Positions 48,687 to 58,938 of a stretch of DNA of 64,000 nucleotides are shown here, piece after piece. Within the stretch, counting starts at the first letter, position 1, and the number at the start of each line of letters is the position of its first letter. The notes beneath the pieces were generated by a model. The model was not told the origin of the DNA and did no database searches. It worked only from the letters and a program-made list of their open reading frames with translations. The stretch is from Phytophthora colocasiae (taxonomy: Eukaryota; Oomycota; Peronosporomycetes; Peronosporales; Peronosporaceae): the NCBI GenBank assembly GCA_018806915.1, contig JAGKQI010000091.1, forward strand, positions 1,612,001 through 1,676,000, in the 5' to 3' direction. A program made the translations under genes and the position numbers.

Positions 48687-51600
48687 CTACAGACCGGCAA
48701 GAAGCGGTCGTCGTTGTTTCACGCGCGGTTTATCCACCTGACGCATCAACTTGAAGATTCCTGTACCGAGAGGAATCGGGATTCCCATGATAATGCACTC
48801 GCTGACACCCACAATGGCGTCTGTGCGCGAATGCACGGCCGCATCGAACAAATGGTCCGTGGTCTTCTCGAACGACGCCAACATGAGCACACTCTCCCTC
48901 ATCTTCGCAATACCGAAACGTGTGATACCCAGTACCTCTCCCTTGAACGTCATGATGTCCGACAACAGCATCAAATGACGCCTGTCGATGCCGATTCCGT
49001 ACGCGCTCATGATGTAGTTCACCTCGGAGCTGATCAACTCGCGCGCGGCTTCAATTCCCAGCGTCTTCTCCACCTCAATAATGTGGTTCGAGGTGGTGTG
49101 CAGGCCGTCCACACCCGGGATGCCCATAACTTCCGCGAGTCCGTAGCCTTCGACAAGCAAGTGCAGCGACTTAGTGGTGCTCGAATCCTGCACTTCTTCG
49201 TAGTTGATAACAGCACGGTTCACCGTAGGGATACCCTGCACAATCACGCCCGGTAGTTCCGCCTTCAGCGCCTGAAGAGCGAAGTAGGCACCACGGGAGT
49301 CACCCTTCGCGCCCTTGTAGTTCGGCGGCGCAAGTAGACGGAGCTTGTCGGGGCAACGAGCATTCAACAGCACATGCTGCTCCTTCAGCAGTCGAAGAAC
49401 ACCACGCGGACCAACACCAACCGCGTTCAGAATACTGTTACGCACAGAACGCGCCGTAATGTTCAAGTGTAGCTGCTCGATAGCGGTCAAGTCCAGCTTC
49501 ACGGAGAGGTATGCCTGGTCCCGTGCGAAAACTTCCTTAATGTGCACTGCAATCTCTCCCAGTGTGGTCTTCTCGATACGTCCCTTGACGATACGAGCGG
49601 AACGCTCATCGGTCTTGCACACGAGAGCGGCTGTGATAATGGGCGTACTGATAGCCTTGGAGGCATTGATAATCTCTTTGAGACGCGGAACACCCAGCGT
49701 CACGTTCATACTGGCAACACCGGCAAAGTGGAACGTTTTGAGCGTCATTTGCGTACCAGGTTCCGAGATCGACTGAGCGCCGACAGCTCCCACCGCCTCA
49801 CCAGGCTCCATACCAGCACGGTTGTACTTGTACAGCGAAATCTCCAGCAGCTTCTCTACTTGCTGGGCTGTAATACGGCACACGTTGTGGGACAGCAACC
49901 AAGCAGCCTCTTCCTTCTCCTTGGTGCCATCCTGGGCCGCACGCTTGCGCCACTCAGCACGAGCCTTCACAGTTTTGAACCGAGACTTTTCCCATTGGGG
50001 CAGACCCACTTTATCAAGTCCTTTCTTCTTGTACGTGGTCAAGTCCAGACCCAAATCTTCATCTGAGTCTTCCGTATCGTCGTCCGACTCTGTCTCAGCC
50101 TTCTTCAAGCGGCGACGGTTTTGAGGCTTCGTCAGCTTCTCCAGCTTAGTCGAAATCTGGATCTTCTTCTCCTTGTCTCCAGTTTCAGGCTTGGTCTTGA
50201 GCACACTAGCCGCTTCATCATCGTCGAATGCCTTCTCCAGTTTCGAAGCGTACGTCTTCACCTCCTTGTCCAACGACTCCAAGCCACAACCTGTACGGTT
50301 GGCCGCGATCTCACTTGCAACGGATCCCAGAAACTCTTCAATCTCAATCAAAAACTTCCGCCCCGTTGGCAAAATGGCCTGGAACTGAGGGCGCTGCACC
50401 ACCTCTTTACCGAGACGACGGAGCTCAAACGGTAGCAGCGCAGGGGACTCTCGGTCAGGTAAAGTGTTGCGAATGTGTTCCAGCAGACGGTGGAAATCCA
50501 CAGGACGGTCATCGCCTTCCATGTAAGCGGGGTTCAGGCCATCATCACCGTACGTGAACTGCACCACTGCGCCTTCAGAGTTACGCACAGTTTGGTCGTA
50601 TTGGCACGACAAATCCTCCAGAGCTTTCATGAGACGACGAGCCATGTAACCCGTTTCAGCAGTCTTCACAGCAGTGTCGACCAGACCTTCACGTCCTCCC
50701 ATGGTATGGAAGAAGAACTCCGTTGCTGTTAGACCACTGTAGAACGAATTCGCCACGAAACCCTTAGCGCTGGCATGTAGAGCATGAGGCAGGAAGTGGG
50801 GCAGCGTACGGTTCACGAATCCCTCGGGAACACGCTTGCCTCCGACGGACTGTTGTCCCACACACGCCATCATCTGCGAGATATTCAGAGCACTACCCTT
50901 GGATCCACACTCGGCCATGATACGCGGGTTGTTGTGGAACGGCAGCGTACGCATACATTCAGCACCAGCAGTCTCACGAAGCTTACCAAGTAGACCATTA
51001 AGTTCACTCTCCAGTGACTGGATAGGATTGCAACCAGGCTTCAAAGAAAGCTTGCCACGTCGGTAATCCTCAATCGAGTTGTTAGCGGCGTCGTAACCGG
51101 TCTGCAGCAGCTTCTCCTTCTCCTTGGCGAGCTCTTCCGAAGGCGTCACATCGTCAATTCCGATAGAAAACCCCTTGAAGTTGCCCAACCAACGCGCACA
51201 GAGCTTCGCCAAACGGTTCATGCAACGCGCAGCCTCGTGGGATCCATGATCACGGATAAGCACGTAGAACAATCCCTGTTTACTGCCGTCACCCAATGTC
51301 TTCTTGCCCAGGTTACCACAGATCAGCTCGCTGTTACGGAAGCAAACATATCCATCCTTCCAGCACATGTACTTGTTGCTCGTGTAGTTGCGCTCCTTTA
51401 GCTCCAAATTCGCTAGTACCTTTGTCTGTGAGTTCGGCTTGATCAAGAGGCTAATCACTTGTTTTCCCGTCCACAGTCGAACCGGAAGCACAATCGCCGG
51501 AGGAGGCAGCTCAATGTGTTCATTCGCATCACTCATGATGGAAATCACCTGGCAGAATTGCTCCCGATTGAAGAAAATGTTCTTCTGCGTGAGTAGATAC

Positions 51601-53288
51601 GAAGCTGTAAGGAAATCCTGAGTGGCTGCGACCAGCGGTTCACCGTTACGAGGCGTGATAAGGTTCTGTTCCACTCCCATAAGAGTAATAGCCTCGGTAC
51701 GGGCCTCTTCCGTCTGCGGAAGATGCATATTCATTTCATCACCGTCGAAATCGGCATTGTACGGGGAACACACACACTCGTTAAAGCGGAACGTGCGCCA
51801 TGGCATCACCTTGACACGATGAGACATGATGGACATCTTGTGAAGAGAAGGCTGACGGTTAAACAGGACGATGTCACCGTCTTCCATGTGACGCTCGACA
51901 ATGTCTCCAATCTTGAGCTCGTCAGCCAGACTAGCACGGTCACCGTACATGAGGTTTTTCGTGAATTTCTGGCCTTCAATCCGAATGATATTAGCTCCTG
52001 GGTGGACATTCGGTCCATTCACGACGCACTTGCGCAGCTTTTCAATGTTATAGCGCGTCACCTTTTCAGGGTACGTCATCGTCTTGGCCACGTGCTCCGG
52101 GACACCCACCTGATCAATCCGTAAGTTCGGATCGGGCGAAATGACCGTACGACCAGAGAAATCCACACGCTTTCCGGACAAATTGCCACGGAAACGACCC
52201 TGTTTACCCTTCAAACGCTGACACAGACCGCGAATACCAGTTTTCGACCCCGGAGGCTTCACCAGACCGGGAGTATCACCGTTCATCAGCTGTGCCACCT
52301 GAATCTGCAAAAAGTCCCAGTCTTCCATGACCATTTTCAACGACGCGCCCTTCTGCAGTGCAGCACGCAGGGCGAAATTCACCTGTACGATCTCCTGGAG
52401 TTTCACGGTAATATCATCTTCATTACTGCCAGTTCCTCCATCCATAGCCACGGACGGGCGAATACACACCGGAGGCACCAGAACCGAGCTCAGAATCAGA
52501 TTTTCAGGTCGACCGCCATCAGCATCCACCCAAAGCAGCTCACAGTCTTGGTCAGGGATCTCCTTGAACAATTGCTGTACCACTAACGGACTCAGATCCT
52601 CTTGAGCTTTAGGCAAGTGCGTGCCAATTTCAGGGTTATTGGCTTGAGCTTCTGCGAATTGAGCCACGAACACATTCCTCAAATCGTGAGTAGCTTTAGC
52701 ACGGTACTTCTCATGAACCAACTTTAACGTCGTGCTGGTAATCTTCCGAACTGTGCCGTTAATTTCGTCACAGTAGGGACACTTGATGGTCTTCTTGCAC
52801 AACGTCGAGATCTTCTTCCGGAGTCCCACCAGTCTCAGTACATCAGCTTTTGGGTCCCTCATTCTTCGGAGAAACGTTTCTCTCTCTGTCGGTGGCAATA
52901 GTACACGACTGCAACTTTTGCAAATGTTTTGCAAAATCTCCGTAATGGCTTTAAAGTAACCAATGTGGAAAACCGGCAATTCCAACTGAATGTAGCCAAA
53001 GTGCCCCACACAGTCGGTCAATTTCAAGTGGCAGGTCTCACACGTGTCCTTCTTATTAGACACACCCAGTCGTTTATCCAAGACGCCATCAGCTGCAGGC
53101 TCCCGCGTTTGCACTTTAAAAAGGTCTTTCGAATGCACCCGCAATTCGGACATTTGCATCATATCCACATCCGACAACAGACCGAAGTTCAAGTGACTGA
53201 TCTTGGCAGGACGATCATTCTCCAGCACGAGCTGCTTCACCAGTGGGTTGCGCCGCTCGCCACGCCCACCAACGCGCCCACTCTGCAT
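48687..53288 (-). CDS. RPC1: DNA-directed RNA polymerase III largest subunit
   Basis: 1,533 codons without introns from the ATG at 53,288; the frame stays open 53 codons further up, but MQSGRVGG begins the conserved region better. It is the catalytic subunit that makes tRNA, 5S and other small RNAs in the nucleus. Seen are the clamp zinc motif (CETCHLKLTDCVGHFG, about residue 80), a second zinc pair (CPYCDE), the Mg-binding NADFDGDEMNMH (about 510), and the bridge/trigger region GEAVGAVGAQSISEPGTQM followed by LKTFHFAG (about 1,161). There is no heptad tail, which excludes Pol II, and the N-terminal and C-terminal blocks fit Pol III. It is longer than the usual 1,390-1,460 mainly through an acidic linker near 1,060-1,080 (ESDDDTEDSDEDL). 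Confidence 0.93.
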   Translation of the reverse strand: MQSGRVGGRGERRNPLVKQLVLENDRPAKISHLNFGLLSDVDMMQMSELRVHSKDLFKVQTREPAADGVLDKRLGVSNKKDTCETCHLKLTDCVGHFGYIQLELPVFHIGYFKAITEILQNICKSCSRVLLPPTERETFLRRMRDPKADVLRLVGLRKKISTLCKKTIKCPYCDEINGTVRKITSTTLKLVHEKYRAKATHDLRNVFVAQFAEAQANNPEIGTHLPKAQEDLSPLVVQQLFKEIPDQDCELLWVDADGGRPENLILSSVLVPPVCIRPSVAMDGGTGSNEDDITVKLQEIVQVNFALRAALQKGASLKMVMEDWDFLQIQVAQLMNGDTPGLVKPPGSKTGIRGLCQRLKGKQGRFRGNLSGKRVDFSGRTVISPDPNLRIDQVGVPEHVAKTMTYPEKVTRYNIEKLRKCVVNGPNVHPGANIIRIEGQKFTKNLMYGDRASLADELKIGDIVERHMEDGDIVLFNRQPSLHKMSIMSHRVKVMPWRTFRFNECVCSPYNADFDGDEMNMHLPQTEEARTEAITLMGVEQNLITPRNGEPLVAATQDFLTASYLLTQKNIFFNREQFCQVISIMSDANEHIELPPPAIVLPVRLWTGKQVISLLIKPNSQTKVLANLELKERNYTSNKYMCWKDGYVCFRNSELICGNLGKKTLGDGSKQGLFYVLIRDHGSHEAARCMNRLAKLCARWLGNFKGFSIGIDDVTPSEELAKEKEKLLQTGYDAANNSIEDYRRGKLSLKPGCNPIQSLESELNGLLGKLRETAGAECMRTLPFHNNPRIMAECGSKGSALNISQMMACVGQQSVGGKRVPEGFVNRTLPHFLPHALHASAKGFVANSFYSGLTATEFFFHTMGGREGLVDTAVKTAETGYMARRLMKALEDLSCQYDQTVRNSEGAVVQFTYGDDGLNPAYMEGDDRPVDFHRLLEHIRNTLPDRESPALLPFELRRLGKEVVQRPQFQAILPTGRKFLIEIEEFLGSVASEIAANRTGCGLESLDKEVKTYASKLEKAFDDDEAASVLKTKPETGDKEKKIQISTKLEKLTKPQNRRRLKKAETESDDDTEDSDEDLGLDLTTYKKKGLDKVGLPQWEKSRFKTVKARAEWRKRAAQDGTKEKEEAAWLLSHNVCRITAQQVEKLLEISLYKYNRAGMEPGEAVGAVGAQSISEPGTQMTLKTFHFAGVASMNVTLGVPRLKEIINASKAISTPIITAALVCKTDERSARIVKGRIEKTTLGEIAVHIKEVFARDQAYLSVKLDLTAIEQLHLNITARSVRNSILNAVGVGPRGVLRLLKEQHVLLNARCPDKLRLLAPPNYKGAKGDSRGAYFALQALKAELPGVIVQGIPTVNRAVINYEEVQDSSTTKSLHLLVEGYGLAEVMGIPGVDGLHTTSNHIIEVEKTLGIEAARELISSEVNYIMSAYGIGIDRRHLMLLSDIMTFKGEVLGITRFGIAKMRESVLMLASFEKTTDHLFDAAVHSRTDAIVGVSECIIMGIPIPLGTGIFKLMRQVDKPRVKQRRPLLAGL

Positions 53289-53782
53289 CCTTAAAAAGCT
53301 CAGAGTAAATGTGGTCGATGAAGAGTGCAAAAGACTACTGGTTGGTAGAATGGGTACAGTGTACCCTTTTGTGATGTTAAGTTGCACGAGTTTAACGGTG
53401 CACGAAACGTTTTTTATTCCCAGATAAATCCCATCGTAAGCCTCCATGTTACTACATCGCTATGAGGACGAGTATGCCAGTGTCGTCTTCTTGCAAAATT
53501 CATCCAGTCTGGTGATGCAGCGAACAATTGAGCCCATTCGTACACAACCTCCATTAATCCGAAGTTCAGAGCGCATTTACAATACACTGTGAGGTCAATT
53601 TTAAGAATTCTCATTGAGAATTGCTGTACATGTATTGTATTGTGCATTGCAACTTTAATACTGAGTGGTAAGCCCATCTTCGGAACCGTATGCCCGCGCA
53701 GCACTGGTTAGTTTTGCCTTACAGCTTACGAAGTTTGTCGTTTGGCCTACCAGCTTCGCACTTCCTCTTTTATCGACTCGAG
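53289..53782. other. Divergent intergenic region
   Basis: 494 bp lie between the RPC1 start (minus) and the small secreted ORF (plus). No clear motif is seen. Confidence 0.4.
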
Positions 53783-53899
53783 ATGAACCTACGCCTTCTT
53801 TCCGCTATCGTCTTCGCGGCTTTAGCCGCTTGCGACTGCGAGACAAGTTCCTCAACCAGATGTATGCGTTCCATTTCCTGCCGTGAATGCTGCCGGTGA
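53783..53899 (+). CDS. Small cysteine-rich secreted peptide (38 aa)
   Basis: The ATG at 53,783 starts a clear signal peptide (MNLRLLSAIVFAALAAC). About 20 residues with four to five Cys (RCMRSISCRECCR) follow, then a TGA. The size and Cys spacing suggest a small secreted peptide or the truncated start of one. The flanking frames offer no continuation. Function unknown. Confidence 0.4.
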   Translation: MNLRLLSAIVFAALAACDCETSSSTRCMRSISCRECCR

Positions 53900-54139
53900 G
53901 GTCACTGGTGGGCACGTTAGGAACCGGTCTTATTAGTCAAGTCCATCCCATCTCACAGCCGACAGCTCAAGTTTCCTACAGAGCCAGCTATTATGCATAC
54001 CTACCTCGATGTCGTAAACTCTTGTGTACCTTGACTTGGATATAAAGATAACTCACGATCCTCCAACTTGAGCCTGAAGCCAAAGAGGTTTCATTCTGCA
54101 TTTGCCTCACACAACCAAGACCCTCTCTTCCGCAGTACC

Positions 54140-54690
54140 ATGATTCGTTTAAGGCTACTTTTGGTTGTCCTCGTCGCCATTACCAGTCTTACACATTCAG
54201 GAGGCTTTTTGAATGACGATGAGAAATCCCCACCTCTCGAGACAGAGGAACGCGCTCGGGCCTCAGAGTTCCTCGGACTCTTCATCTCGCGATACCCCAT
54301 TTACTCCCTTCATCCGATTCTTCGCCATTGCCGAGTTCGCAACGCCTGCTACAGCTAAAAGCACTGTACGGTCGACGTATCGGAATTGGTGGGGACGTGG
54401 AGTATGTCCCCAGACACTGCGTGCTACAGAGAAGCTTATATCATGGAAGTAACTACGACCGAGACGAATCCACCAACACGTGCTGGACCGAGTGCCCCAT
54501 GGATTATCCCGTCGAATGTGGCATGCAATTATTCTGAAACCCCCTATTGTATCCGTCAGTTGTTGCTGCTTTCTTTCCTGCCAGACTCTCTCGAGCGTGT
54601 TTCAATCGCTTTCGCTTCTGCTTCCGGATATTCACAACGATCGCGATGTGGTTGGCACCTATAGCATGCTCAATCTCGTCCTTAGACACT
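54140..54690 (+). pseudogene. Secreted-protein gene with frame changes (CWTECP/YPVECGM type)
   Basis: The ATG at 54,140 starts a signal peptide (LRLLLVVLVAITSLTHSGG) and a mature part to a stop at 54,358. In another frame the sequence continues as LKALYGRRIGIGGDVEYVPR and DESTNTCWTECPMDYPVECGM. I recall this Cys pattern from a family of uncharacterised oomycete secreted proteins, unchecked. The frame changes near 54,300-54,330 and the stop at 54,535 indicate a pseudogene, or an intron not recognised here. Confidence 0.45.
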
Positions 54691-54909
54691 GAAATTTAAA
54701 TTATGAACGATTTTGATTACAATCGTGGGCTTTTTTGGCCCCATTGTTATAAGAACCTGCAGACTGTACCAGTGGTCTACTGTGCCATACTGTATTTTTA
54801 ATAACCTGCAAGAGCAATCTTGTATGACGTTAGATAGCAGGACCCGGCTCTCCCACAATACAACACTGTGTACTCACGTCACTTGCAGTCATACTCCAAA
54901 GCGATCGCC

Positions 54910-56115
54910 ATGGACTTCGTGACCCCTCGCTCACCCCCCGTGCTTATTGGCGCAAGTGAATTCGAGCTTGAACCGATGGGCGACTTCGAGCAAGGTCATT
55001 TAGATCGTATCATGAGGGAAGCGGCCGAACTCGAGCAAGTGCGACGCGAAAAGCAGCGTCAAAGGATGGTGTTGTACAGATGCAAGAAGAAGGAGAGAAT
55101 GTCTTCACTGCATCAAGAGCGACAGCGCCTCGAAGAGATATTGGAAGAACGAATTGCCAGAATGCGGTTAGCGGACAGTTTAGCGATCAAGACGACGCGA
55201 CCCAAGGAAGAAGCCGTTCACCACCTTGCTATTGAGCAAGGACAACTCGCGAGAGAGAATTTATCGCTTCGGCATGCGGTAGATGAGTGCCGCCAGCAAC
55301 GAAGAATCACCGAACGGGCCTAGTTCGAGTTTTGTCGACACTTGCAAGACGATCCGCTGACATCTGAGACTATTGCTCTGCAGAGAGACGAAGGCTGGTA
55401 TGTCCACTTCCCGGACAACTCACCGTCGTTTTACTTCCAGCCTCTCTCACAACCGGAGTTCGACATGAGCAGAGACCTCCACGTCAATACCAGCCCTTGT
55501 GTTGCAACGGTGGGGAATATCTTCGGTTGGACTGTGGACTACGCACCAGTTACTCGGAACGAGTCGGACTCTGCGTTTATGGCTCACGCTCGTTTTTCTA
55601 GACAAGTTCGTTGTACTCTCGACGATGCTGCTACGATTTTACCACGTACAGACTCGAATTCGTGGCCGGTGGTAGTAGCGGCGAGGAGTTGGGGGTTGGA
55701 ACAAAGCGGAAGACATTGCTGCGTAGAGCTTCAGCAGTTAGACTACAGCTGTCGTGTTGCGGTCTGCAATATTCCAGGAGACATCAATTTGCGATACATT
55801 GCAGCGCTACGACATTATCGAGACACACAAGCAAACGGGAAGCGGGTGGATACGTACTCGCTTACAATCACAGATTCAAAGAAGAACGCACTGCTTCGAG
55901 AGATGGAGGGACAACAGCAAAATGTTCAGTGGATACTGAATGGTGGATGCATCGCAACATTTACGGAGGTGGATGACACCACGATTAATATTGTGTATGA
56001 CCACTGGGCAGGATGTATTAGCGAGGTTCATGGACATGATTTATATATTGATTGGGTCCAGCACGCCGTCCGACTCGAACACATCATTTCGCCAGCGAGA
56101 ATGCTTCATAATTGA
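54910..56115 (+). CDS. bZIP-like protein with START-like C-terminal region, one in-frame stop
   Basis: From the ATG at 54,910 the frame is open for 400 codons except for one TAG at 55,321-55,323. Residues about 45-110 form a basic region and coiled coil (REKQRQRMVLYRCKKKERMS, then a leucine-spaced helix). The rest (CVATVGNIFGWTVDYAPV, PVVVAARSWGLEQSGRHCCVEL, ALLREMEGQQQNVQWI, HWAGCISEVHGHDLY) resembles the START-like half of oomycete bZIP/M96-type proteins, from memory. Such proteins would be nuclear regulators. The single stop could be a recent null mutation, an allele or a read error. A more decayed copy lies at 47,900-48,430. Confidence 0.65.
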
Positions 56116-56229
56116 GCCGCGTGCTACGTAAAATTCATTTCAACATATTGTGTGTTGTTTCTTGCTGTGGTATTCATTAAGGTTCCGTTATACGACTCAA
56201 CAATGAATTGTGTTTTTATTTTGTGGCCA

Positions 56230-56393
56230 ATCACCTGACCGAAGAGAAAAAGTTCAATATGATAAATGATGCTGACCAACTCAAGCTGTACCTCACAAAG
56301 GATCGTGAAGGATGGCTGAACTCGAGCAACGCTACTATCAAGGCGCTCGTGAGAAGCTACCACGACGATTTATCCACAAGTTTCCATGGTTAA
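56230..56393 (+). pseudogene. Crinkler (CRN) N-terminal fragment
   Basis: The reading ADQLKLYLTKDREGWLNSSNA corresponds to the LFLAK segment of CRN effectors (L-x-LYLxK-x-x-x-x-WL). Only about 50 codons remain, with no start or C-terminal domain. Confidence 0.55.
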
Positions 56394-57330
56394 CTACCAT
56401 AATGGTAACCAAATCTCGACTCCCTACTGTTGGGCGAGTAAGTTAGTTCTGAAGTAGAAAACAATGATCAACGTCCAACCTTACGATAATGGAGAGTTCC
56501 GATCGGGTCTTCCGAACACATGGATGTCACGACCTTCTGTGAACTTCACGGGTCGACAGCTTTGAGTTTTAATGGCACCACTCCGTACAAATTGCTCGTG
56601 TCAAATAGCTGTCCACGGAACACCACCTCTTTAGGAGCAAACGAATCAAGGTATATCGCCCTTTGAAATTCTAGCCATTTGGCATATCACTCCTCTCAAC
56701 TCGAGGCTCTTAAGTACCTTGGTATCAGCGTCACTCGAACCATCCCCCACGATTCTTCATGAGTTAAAGCCTCAGCTGGTCAGCTTCAGTTTGAATCGTG
56801 TTGGTCTTCTTCTTCTTAATCTTCTCTCGTCGTTTGGGTGATACAGGCTGATGGAAAATTCAACAATGTGGGAGAACAGCGCGAGTGAAGCAGCGGCTAC
56901 ATCACCTGAGTACGCGTGCCATTCTATATGGAACAGCGAAAAATTGATTCACTGAATCACACGGCAAACATACAGATTGTTTTTATTCACTTGATGCCTT
57001 TATCGTTCAGATTCTTCCTCAACGGTTTAGATGCTCAGCATTCTTTTTCAGTGAGATGCATTAGGTTCTATGGTAACGACTACCCATGTCTTACATGTAC
57101 TGGAGTCTGGTAACTGGACAATCGAAGTTCATGACCCTTGTATAACAAATTCAGTTTGTAAGAACACTAGCAGCTTGCTTCTGTTGAGATGCGTAAAATG
57201 AAAAAAAAACGTCATAGCATTATGTATCATCTAAAACGTATTATAGCCAGCTTGCTTTCACATACAGCGCCGCAGTCTGAACTCTGGCGTAGCGAAGGCC
57301 CCATCGAACACTCGAGACGCGTCTTGCACG
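56394..57330. other. No gene seen
   Basis: AT-rich sequence with short ORFs only (for example 56,916-57,113) and no recognisable domain. Confidence 0.4.
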
Positions 57331-58169
57331 CTACCCACCAGGCGAAGAATCGATGTCAACATGTCGGCGGCTTATCACTCTCACGATGCATTTGGATGAG
57401 CTGTCCCAGTCAAAGCGTACTGAACTGCGCATTACGATGCGTTGGTCTAGCAACTTCGCCACGATCGAGTTACTCTCGAGCTCCAGTAGGTGAGGAAACG
57501 CGCGTCTCAACGTCTCGGAACGGATAGTAATGCTTGTCATAGTGGTTGCTCGTCCCCAAACCGATCTACAGTAGACGCTCTAGTTGAACGTTGATATCCT
57601 CGATAACATCCAGTTCTTCACCAGAGCATCCACACCACAAATGGGTCCATCCGTCACATCCGAGGCCATTAATTTGCTTAATGAAGTATGCAGTCCGGGT
57701 GGTGGTGTGTTAAAACCGACTTGGAAGAAGCGGAAGTACTCCATGCCAGCGAACCAAGGGTCCGGTATGATCGGTTTGTCGATGCAGCTGTTTTGTCTCT
57801 GTGTAACGAGCTTTTGTGTCTGTACAACGAGCTTTTGAACATCTTGGTGCAGATTGGTGATGTCCTCTTCAAGGCGAACTAGCAACATCTTGCGTGGACA
57901 GCTCGATTTTGTTCTCGGCGGATGGCGTAGGTGTCGGATTTGTTGCGCTTACATATAGAGCGAACGAAGCAAATTGTACGCTGCGTTCTCTTCGTGCTGG
58001 TGTGTCGTGGTTTGTTGTCTAGAATATTCGCCACGCAGGGGTTAATCACGTCGATAAAGGGATCGGCATTGGGTGGGTGATCATGGAACAAGGCCATAAT
58101 CATGCGTGACTGACAAAGTCGAATGAAGTCGCAGGTAAGTGTTTCGCATGTCTGTGCGATAGAGCACAT
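57331..58169 (-). pseudogene. Oomycete bZIP transcription factor pseudogene
   Basis: The minus strand gives, in order, a basic-looking stretch (SICKRNKSDTYAIRREQNRA), a leucine-spaced helix (LEEDITNLHQDVQKLVVQTQKLV), EYFRFFQVGFNTPP with LMASDVTDGPICGVDALVKNW, and TSITIRSETLRRAFPHLL with IVMRSSVRFDWDSSSK. The last blocks are the conserved C-terminal part of many oomycete bZIP proteins, from memory. At least two frame changes (near 57,885 and 57,590) and a stop disable it. Confidence 0.6.
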
Positions 58170-58629
58170 AGTCTCCGACTAATTCGCAAATGCAAGCTTT
58201 AAAAAAAATTGTCTGTTCATCGTTGATTGTTCATACATACATCGTTGATTGTTCATACATACAGTATGTACTACCATCTCAATGTCTCAATTCGCATCGT
58301 AAATGCAATTATGATGATGGGACAAGAAGAAGAAGAAGAAAGTAGTTGATTAACTTTGAGCGGACAGTCGTCTTGCAGACCTATGCTACTACGTTTGTAT
58401 CAATTCTAATATCCATATGCGTTGTCTTGGAAGCTTTGGAAGCAATTCGGTACTTTCAAGCTCATAACCCAAACGCGATTAACGCCTTCGCCGTCAATGT
58501 TCCAATCCGATGAGTGTCGAAACAAGAAATGATAATGGCTACGAAAGGAAGCCTGTATGTTCGGGATACTTGGCTATGATGATGGGACAAGCGTGGTTAC
58601 GCTGTGCTTTCCGGACAGCCGTACCAATT
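58170..58629. other. No gene seen; short direct and GAA repeats
   Basis: A 17-bp unit ATCGTTGATTGTTCATAC occurs twice at 58,218-58,258. An AGA-type microsatellite lies at 58,325-58,341. Confidence 0.5.
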
Positions 58630-58830
58630 ATGCGCTTCATTGTCTTCCTCGCTCTCATTATCCTGGCTTGCACCTCGAACTTCTCTCAAGTCGATACGCC
58701 GATAGAGAACATGGAGGGCTTGGAGGCTCCGAAGAAAATGTGGGCCGGAGAAACCTTTGTTTACATGCACTGCTTCCAAAGCCGCAACGATCGCCGGCGG
58801 CATCGTCCAGCATCTACTATCATGAGATAG
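58630..58830 (+). CDS. Small secreted protein candidate (66 aa)
   Basis: The ATG at 58,630 gives a strong signal peptide (MRFIVFLALIILACTS), then an acidic segment (VDTPIENMEGLEAPKK) and a basic end (RNDRRRHRP). No RXLR, no paired Cys, no known domain. The frame is open upstream to 58,510, but the internal ATG creates the signal peptide. It lies convergent with the next gene. Confidence 0.4.
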   Translation: MRFIVFLALIILACTSNFSQVDTPIENMEGLEAPKKMWAGETFVYMHCFQSRNDRRRHRPASTIMR

Positions 58831-58938
58831 TTTCTGAGAGGTGATCAGGTTGGCTGGAAATGACGAGCAATTATCTAACCTGTACCAGTGTACCTATCTA
58901 CAGTACACAGTAAGTCCTCAGCTACAATATGTTCTCCC

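Noticed and set aside
48714..49256. Long plus-strand ORFs inside the RPC1 gene.
   Set aside because: They are antisense shadows of a strongly conserved coding sequence.
56208..56393. The CRN fragment read as a complete small gene.
   Set aside because: No signal peptide-like start, only part of the leader domain, and no C-terminal domain.
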